From Clostridiales bacterium (lineage in GTDB: Bacteria > Bacillota > Clostridia > Tissierellales > Dethiosulfatibacteraceae): DNA of 11,394 nucleotides. The notes under the pieces were generated by a model. It made no database searches. It saw nothing but the letters and a program-made list of their open reading frames with translations, and had not been told where the DNA came from. Below are positions 8,529 to 11,394 of this stretch, in pieces. The stretch spans positions 1 through 11,394 of the forward strand of contig DMAP01000332.1 of the NCBI GenBank assembly GCA_003446975.1. Reading direction: 5' to 3'. The position numbers were made by a program, and so were the translations under genes. Position 1 is the stretch's first letter, and every line of letters begins with the position of its first letter.

Positions 8529-8537
8529 ATTATATCA
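8529..8537 (-). promoter_or_regulatory. Extended -10 promoter of the LytTR-flavoprotein operon
   Basis: On the minus strand TGA TATAAT (8537-8529) is a perfect -10 hexamer with a TGn extension. No good -35 hexamer is seen at 16-18 nt upstream, where the sequence is T-rich. Transcription would start near 8522 and give a leader of about 20 nt that holds AGGAGG (8517-8512). The weak -35 would fit a promoter helped by an activator, but extended -10 promoters can also work without one. Confidence 0.6.
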
Positions 8538-8592
8538 CACACCATTCCAAAAATAAATTGACTTATCGATGCAAGTTATATTAACATCAGAG

Positions 8593-8600
8593 TATACAAT
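8593..8600 (+). promoter_or_regulatory. Weak candidate -10 for the small plus-strand gene
   Basis: TATACAAT at 8593-8600 resembles a -10 element and lies about 40 nt before the ATG, but no matching -35 is found at the right distance. TTGACT at 8558-8563 is a good -35 hexamer, yet the hexamer 17 nt after it is only TTAACA (8581-8586). Either may serve; neither is convincing. Confidence 0.25.
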
Positions 8601-8638
8601 TTTTGATGATATCCAAAAAACACAAATTGGAGGCTATT

Positions 8639-8914
8639 ATGTTTAAAGTATGGGGAAAACTAATCAAGGATAATGAAATTATTAAGGCATTCGATGTTGA
8701 AAATATCACCGAACTTAGCTTTGAAGAAAAAAGAAACAGCGCATTCGAGGAAATCTGTTACCATTTTGATTTGAGTGTACCTGTATGGTTGGATAAACAT
8801 ACGAAAGATTTTATCTCATTCAAGCGAGCAACCTTTTATCCTGAAGATTTCATAGAAGAGTTTATTTATGATAGGATGGAGTTTGATCTTGTTAAATGGG
8901 ATGACAAGAAGTAG
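8639..8914 (+). CDS. Small acidic protein of unknown function, 91 residues
   Basis: I cannot assign a function. The start is ATG 8639, because GGAGG at 8629-8633 lies five nt before it. Reading from the in-frame ATG at 8603 would add 12 residues with no ribosome binding site. The product (MFKVWGKLIKDNEI...) is short, acidic at its end (DLVKWDDKK), rich in aromatic residues, and has one Cys in EEICYHFDLS. There is no signal peptide, no membrane segment and no known motif. The pattern KVWGKLIKDN...ICxxFDLSxPxWLDK...FIEE resembles small hypothetical proteins that I recall from many Clostridia, so this is probably a genuine conserved gene rather than a chance frame; that is from memory, not from a search. 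It diverges from the LytTR gene and converges on the Feo small gene, 10 nt apart. Confidence 0.75.
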   Translation: MFKVWGKLIKDNEIIKAFDVENITELSFEEKRNSAFEEICYHFDLSVPVWLDKHTKDFISFKRATFYPEDFIEEFIYDRMEFDLVKWDDKK

Positions 8915-8935
8915 CGTAGTGTGACTAAATCTTGT
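8904..8935. terminator. Weak dyad across the two convergent stop codons
   Basis: ACAAGA (8904-8909) can pair with TCTTGT (8930-8935), and the adjoining AGT/ACT can extend the stem across a small bulge. It spans the stops of the small plus-strand gene (8914) and the Feo-associated gene (8925). The plus-strand side is followed by a broken T-rich run (TCTTATTGTTTT); the minus side has no U-tract. It is at best an inefficient terminator. Confidence 0.2.
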
Positions 8936-9089
8936 TCTTATTGTTTTGGGTCGGACAATTACCTTTTATCCCACAGGCATCACAATCATCATGAACGGAG
9001 CATCTACCTGCTTTGATTTTTTTAAATTGTTTGACAGTAATGTATCCTGCCGCAATGCTTACTGCAAATCCAATTAGATAATTTATCAT
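8925..9089 (-). CDS. FeoB-associated Cys-rich small membrane protein
   Basis: This 54-residue gene is easily missed because of its size. ATG 9089-9087 is preceded by GGGTG (9099-9095, five nt spacing), which begins just past the feoB stop at 9101-9103. The product starts MINYLIGFAVSIAAGYI, one predicted membrane segment at about residues 3-19, followed by a basic stretch (KQFKKIKAGR) and then four cysteines, C30, C36, C39 and C45, spaced C-x5-C-x2-C-x5-C. Short proteins with one N-terminal helix and a Cys-rich tail are commonly encoded next to feoB in Firmicutes. They are thought to support FeoB-mediated Fe(II) uptake, perhaps by handling metal at the membrane, but the mechanism is unproven. 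The basic residues after the helix suggest a cytoplasmic tail. It is last in the feo operon, 11 nt after feoB. Confidence 0.85.
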   Translation of the reverse strand: MINYLIGFAVSIAAGYITVKQFKKIKAGRCSVHDDCDACGIKGNCPTQNNKNKI

Positions 9090-9100
9090 CTCATCACCCT

Positions 9101-10951
9101 CTATCTCATTATATAGCTTCCCAAGTTATAGACAATCATTGACATAATATAAGCAAGACCCGTTTGATATAATATTGAAAATCCCATCCATTTCCATGAG
9201 TTCAATTCTCTCTTTGCCGCTGCCAAAGCGCCAATGCAAGGTGATGCCAGCGCGATAAAAACCATAAATGACAAAGCAGATATCGGTGTAAATGTGTGTC
9301 TTATAGAATCAAGTAATTCAAAGCCGCCTGATTCAGAAATATCATTCAATACAGCAAGTGTAGCAACGACCATCTCTTTTGCAACAAATCCGGTAAGAAA
9401 TGCCACCGATGTTTTCCAATCCGCAAATCCCAAAGGCTTAAAAATAGGGGCTATAAATGTGCCGATATAGCTAAGCATGCTTTCCCCAGGCAGTTCGGTT
9501 AATTTGAAACCTGGTGTGAAACTTTGAAGAAACCAAATCAAAACAGAACCTGCAAATATGATTGTGCCCGCCTTGGTCACAAAAGTCTTGCTGCGATTAA
9601 ATACTTGCCTTAGAACATTTTTGATCATTGGTGTCCTATAATCAGGCAATTCCAATAAAAATATCTCTTTGTGCCCTTTAAAAACAACTCTCTTCAATAA
9701 CAATCCGGAAAAAACAATCGCAATACCTCCAATGGCATACATGGTCATGATGATCCAATGTGTGTGTTTGGGGAAAAAAGCAGCTGCAAACATAATGTAA
9801 ATCGGCATTTTTGCACCACAAGAAACAAAAGGCGTCAAAATAATTGTTAGTTTTCTCTCCTTTTCACTATCCAATGTCCTAGCCGCCATAATTCCAGGAA
9901 CAGAGCATCCGGAACCCACAAACATTGGAATGAATGATTTCCCGGTTAAACCGATTTTTCTGAATATTCTATCTAGAATGAAAGATACCCTGGCCATATA
10001 ACCACTGTCTTCCAATATCGAGATAAAGAAAAATAGCACCATAATCTGAGGTAGAAAAAGCAATACTGCCCCTACGCCGCTAATGACACCATCTATAATC
10101 AAAGATAGGATGTAATCATTAGCGCCTAACAAAAGCAGTAGTTTTTCAACGCCAGTTGAGAAACCTCCCAGCATTCTCTCAAATATATTTTCTGAAAATC
10201 CCCCAATGATATTGATTGAAATATAATAAATTGACCACATGATTACAAGAAAAATTGGAATTCCAACATACTTGTTGGTAAAAACCTTATCAATTTTCTT
10301 TGTTGAATCAGAACGCATTTCGCCCAAAATCACGTATTTTGATATAAGTTTTTTAATATAGTTGTATCTAAAGGCCGATATCTTATCGTCTGACATTTCG
10401 TTCTCAGTCTTAAATGCATTTATCTCTTGAATATATTCCAGAAATTTTGGGGATTTATCCAGGATTCTAAAGTTTGACAGATTGTCAATCAGTTCTGATA
10501 TGCCTTTGTTGATTCTAGCTGAAATAGGAACAATACTAATTCCCAACTCATTTGTCAAGCCATCCAGATCGATTATCGTACCTTCCTTTTCAATGATATC
10601 CATCATGTTCAGCGCTGCTATTAAAGGTTTACCGGTTTCTATCAATTGAAGCGTCAAAAAAAGGCTTCTTTCAATAGCTGTTGCATCCAGAACATTGATT
10701 ATTACATCAGGGTTTTCTTTTCTGATGAACTCTTCAGAAATCTTTTCTTCCATTGAATAAGGATTAATAGAATAGATGCCAGGTAAGTCCGTTACTTCAA
10801 TATTAATGTTTTTTCTTTTTATCTTGCCAGTCTTTTTTTCTACAGTAACACCCGGCCAGTTGCCTACATATTGGGAGCTGCCTGTCAAGGCATTGAAAAT
10901 AGTTGTTTTTCCGCAATTCGGATTGCCTGTCAATGCTGCACTTCTTATCAT
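9101..10951 (-). CDS. feoB: Ferrous iron transporter FeoB
   Basis: FeoB is the inner-membrane Fe(II) transporter with an N-terminal G-domain. In this 616-residue product the G motifs are GNPNCGKT (9-16, G1), PGVTV with T36 (G2), DLPG (55-58, G3), NMMD (115-118, G4, the FeoB variant of NKxD) and SAR (144-146, G5). A helical linker (about 165-220) follows, then membrane segments from about 228 on with the two gate repeats: GSGCSVPGIMAART (346-359) and SCGAKMPIY (377-385), then ASPCIGAL near 569-576. The length is toward the short end for FeoB but all expected parts are present. ATG 10951 has GGAGG four nt upstream. It lies 60 nt after feoA, a gap containing a hairpin, and 11 nt before the Cys-rich gene. 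Iron control through the Fur site upstream of feoA is likely. Confidence 0.97.
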   Translation of the reverse strand: MIRSAALTGNPNCGKTTIFNALTGSSQYVGNWPGVTVEKKTGKIKRKNINIEVTDLPGIYSINPYSMEEKISEEFIRKENPDVIINVLDATAIERSLFLTLQLIETGKPLIAALNMMDIIEKEGTIIDLDGLTNELGISIVPISARINKGISELIDNLSNFRILDKSPKFLEYIQEINAFKTENEMSDDKISAFRYNYIKKLISKYVILGEMRSDSTKKIDKVFTNKYVGIPIFLVIMWSIYYISINIIGGFSENIFERMLGGFSTGVEKLLLLLGANDYILSLIIDGVISGVGAVLLFLPQIMVLFFFISILEDSGYMARVSFILDRIFRKIGLTGKSFIPMFVGSGCSVPGIMAARTLDSEKERKLTIILTPFVSCGAKMPIYIMFAAAFFPKHTHWIIMTMYAIGGIAIVFSGLLLKRVVFKGHKEIFLLELPDYRTPMIKNVLRQVFNRSKTFVTKAGTIIFAGSVLIWFLQSFTPGFKLTELPGESMLSYIGTFIAPIFKPLGFADWKTSVAFLTGFVAKEMVVATLAVLNDISESGGFELLDSIRHTFTPISALSFMVFIALASPCIGALAAAKRELNSWKWMGFSILYQTGLAYIMSMIVYNLGSYIMR

Positions 10952-10984
10952 TTTGCCTCCGATGTTTTCTGTGTTTATAATTTG

Positions 10985-11010
10985 AAAAAATTAAAGCGGC
11001 TAAGCCGCTT
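10985..11010 (-). terminator. Intercistronic hairpin between feoA and feoB
   Basis: On the minus strand AAGCGGC (11010-11004), loop TTA, and GCCGCTT (11000-10994) form a perfect 7-bp GC-rich stem one nt after the feoA stop. The RNA continues UAA then six U (10990-10985). This has the shape of an intrinsic terminator with a slightly displaced U-tract. It could reduce read-through into feoB or fix the 3' end of a processed feoA message. Confidence 0.65.
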
Positions 11011-11011
11011 A

Positions 11012-11233
11012 TTATACCAATATTATCTTATCCGCCTCGGATTTTCTGAAACATAAGCTGTAGCCTCTTATGGATATTTCTATTGGATCACCTAAGGGCG
11101 CATATTTTTCAACCCGTACAGTTTCACCTTCCGTTATGCCAAGTTGCGTCATTCTAGTTTTTATGGCACCATCAAGATTGATTGATTTAATGATGCCTAT
11201 TTCACCTGGTTTTAAGTCAGACAATCGATTCAA
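11012..11233 (-). CDS. feoA: Ferrous iron transport protein A (FeoA)
   Basis: FeoA is a small cytoplasmic SH3-like protein thought to bind or regulate FeoB. The 73-residue product matches the family: LSDLKPGEIGIIKSI at 4-18, TRMTQLGITEGETVRVEKYAPLGDPIEI in the middle, and a final strand RGYSLCFRKSEADKIILV (the usual G-x-x-LxLRxxEAxxIxV). The start is TTG at 11233, because GGAG (11245-11242) is eight nt upstream and no in-frame ATG exists before the TAA at 11254-11252. Two out-of-frame ATG triplets lie between the Shine-Dalgarno and the TTG and run into TGA, so the start may be inefficient. It is the first gene of the feo operon, transcribed from the promoter at 11263-11291. The family is certain, its exact mechanism is not. 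Confidence 0.95.
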   Translation of the reverse strand: MNRLSDLKPGEIGIIKSINLDGAIKTRMTQLGITEGETVRVEKYAPLGDPIEISIRGYSLCFRKSEADKIILV

Positions 11234-11262
11234 TTCATCATCTCCAGCTCTTTATTGTCATA

Positions 11263-11291
11263 ATGATATCTTGATTGATAATATTTGTCAA
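11263..11291 (-). promoter_or_regulatory. Sigma-A-type promoter of the feo operon
   Basis: On the minus strand TTGACA (11291-11286), a perfect -35 hexamer, is followed after exactly 17 nt by TATCAT (11268-11263). Transcription would start near 11256 and give a leader of about 23 nt to the feoA TTG. Confidence 0.8.
11276..11290. promoter_or_regulatory. Fur box overlapping the feo -35 element
   Basis: TGATAATATTTGTCA matches the Fur 7-1-7 palindrome TGATAATNATTATCA at 12 of 14 defined positions, with a perfect left half. It covers nearly all of the -35 and the start of the spacer, so a bound repressor would block RNA polymerase. A second partial match, CATAATGATATC (11259-11270), overlaps the -10, which would fit adjacent Fur dimers. 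Fur controls feo in many bacteria; binding here is inferred. Confidence 0.75.
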
Positions 11292-11318
11292 CGAGTATTT
11301 TTTAACACTTGCCATTAA

Positions 11319-11393
11319 TTATTTCCCCGCTATTGACAACGATCTGATTTTTAATGAAGGGGCTCCAAAATATGCTCCCGAGGGCAAGCCAAA
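11319..11393 (-). CDS. Possible 3' end of an unidentified gene
   Basis: About 100 bases lie between the feo promoter and the window edge. On the minus strand one frame reads FGLPSGAYFGAPSLKI..., 24 codons, then TAA at 11321-11319. A second frame stays open for 30 codons to TAA at 11304-11302 (VWLALGSIFWSPF...). The first looks more like a protein end, with Gly/Ala/Ser-rich loops and a basic finish, but neither is recognised and both are short enough to be chance. No terminator hairpin with a U-tract is seen before the feo promoter. Confidence 0.3.
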   Translation of the reverse strand, partial: FGLPSGAYFGAPSLKIRSLSIAGK

Positions 11394-11394
11394 C

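Noticed and set aside
8558..8586. Divergent operator: the short dyad ACTT-N8-AAGT (8561-8576) in the LytTR upstream region
   Set aside because: Only four base pairs match and the centre does not pair; LytTR proteins usually bind direct repeats, and no convincing pair is seen.
8603..8638. N-terminal extension of the small plus-strand protein from ATG 8603
   Set aside because: There is no ribosome binding site before 8603, while GGAGG lies five nt before ATG 8639; the extra 12 residues look like leader sequence.
11070..11318. Plus-strand open frame of 82 codons across feoA and the feo promoter
   Set aside because: It is antisense to feoA, spans its promoter and Fur box, and has no ribosome binding site or recognisable product.
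11300..11321. Imperfect AGTGTT/AATACT hairpin upstream of the feo promoter as terminator of the preceding gene
   Set aside because: The stem is six AT-rich pairs including a wobble and no U-tract follows.

Overview
The window looks like chromosomal DNA from an AT-rich Gram-positive anaerobe of the Clostridia type. The grounds are strong GGAGG-type ribosome binding sites, A/T-ending codons, the secA-prfB neighbourhood, a Feo locus with a small Cys-rich membrane protein, a LytTR-type regulator, and a small protein resembling an uncharacterised clostridial family. The species cannot be named from the sequence.

Layout from left to right. (1) Positions 3-269 hold the 3' end of a plus-strand apbE-like gene (FAD:protein FMN transferase). 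It faces tex, and the two share a symmetric hairpin at 268-296 that can stop transcription from both sides. (2) A minus-strand block runs from 8502 down to 303: a LytTR regulator, a BaiN/HI0933-type flavoprotein, secA, prfB and tex. The first two are tightly spaced behind a TGn-TATAAT promoter. secA has its own candidate promoters and is followed closely by prfB (24-25 nt) and tex (18 nt). prfB needs a +1 programmed frameshift at an in-frame TGA, which joins 25 upstream codons to the main frame. (3) A small plus-strand gene for an unrecognised 91-residue acidic protein (8639-8914) diverges from the LytTR gene. (4) A ferrous iron uptake operon on the minus strand (feoA, feoB, and a 54-residue Cys-rich membrane protein at 8925-9089) is driven by a strong sigma-A-like promoter overlapped by a good Fur-box match. 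A hairpin sits between feoA and feoB. (5) The last ~100 bases probably hold the 3' end of another minus-strand gene, not identified.

In functional terms, secA (protein export motor), prfB (release factor 2) and tex (RNA-binding transcription/translation factor) are housekeeping genes. The feo operon imports Fe(II) and is very probably repressed by iron through Fur. The LytTR/flavoprotein pair is the least predictable part: the regulator's receiver domain lacks most of its phosphorylation pocket and no histidine kinase is nearby. I see no mobile element, CRISPR array, tRNA, rRNA or clearly new multi-gene system. The points most worth attention are the unusual prfB frameshift spacing, the degenerate LytTR regulator, the Fur and hairpin control of feo, and two small genes that are easily missed or mis-started.
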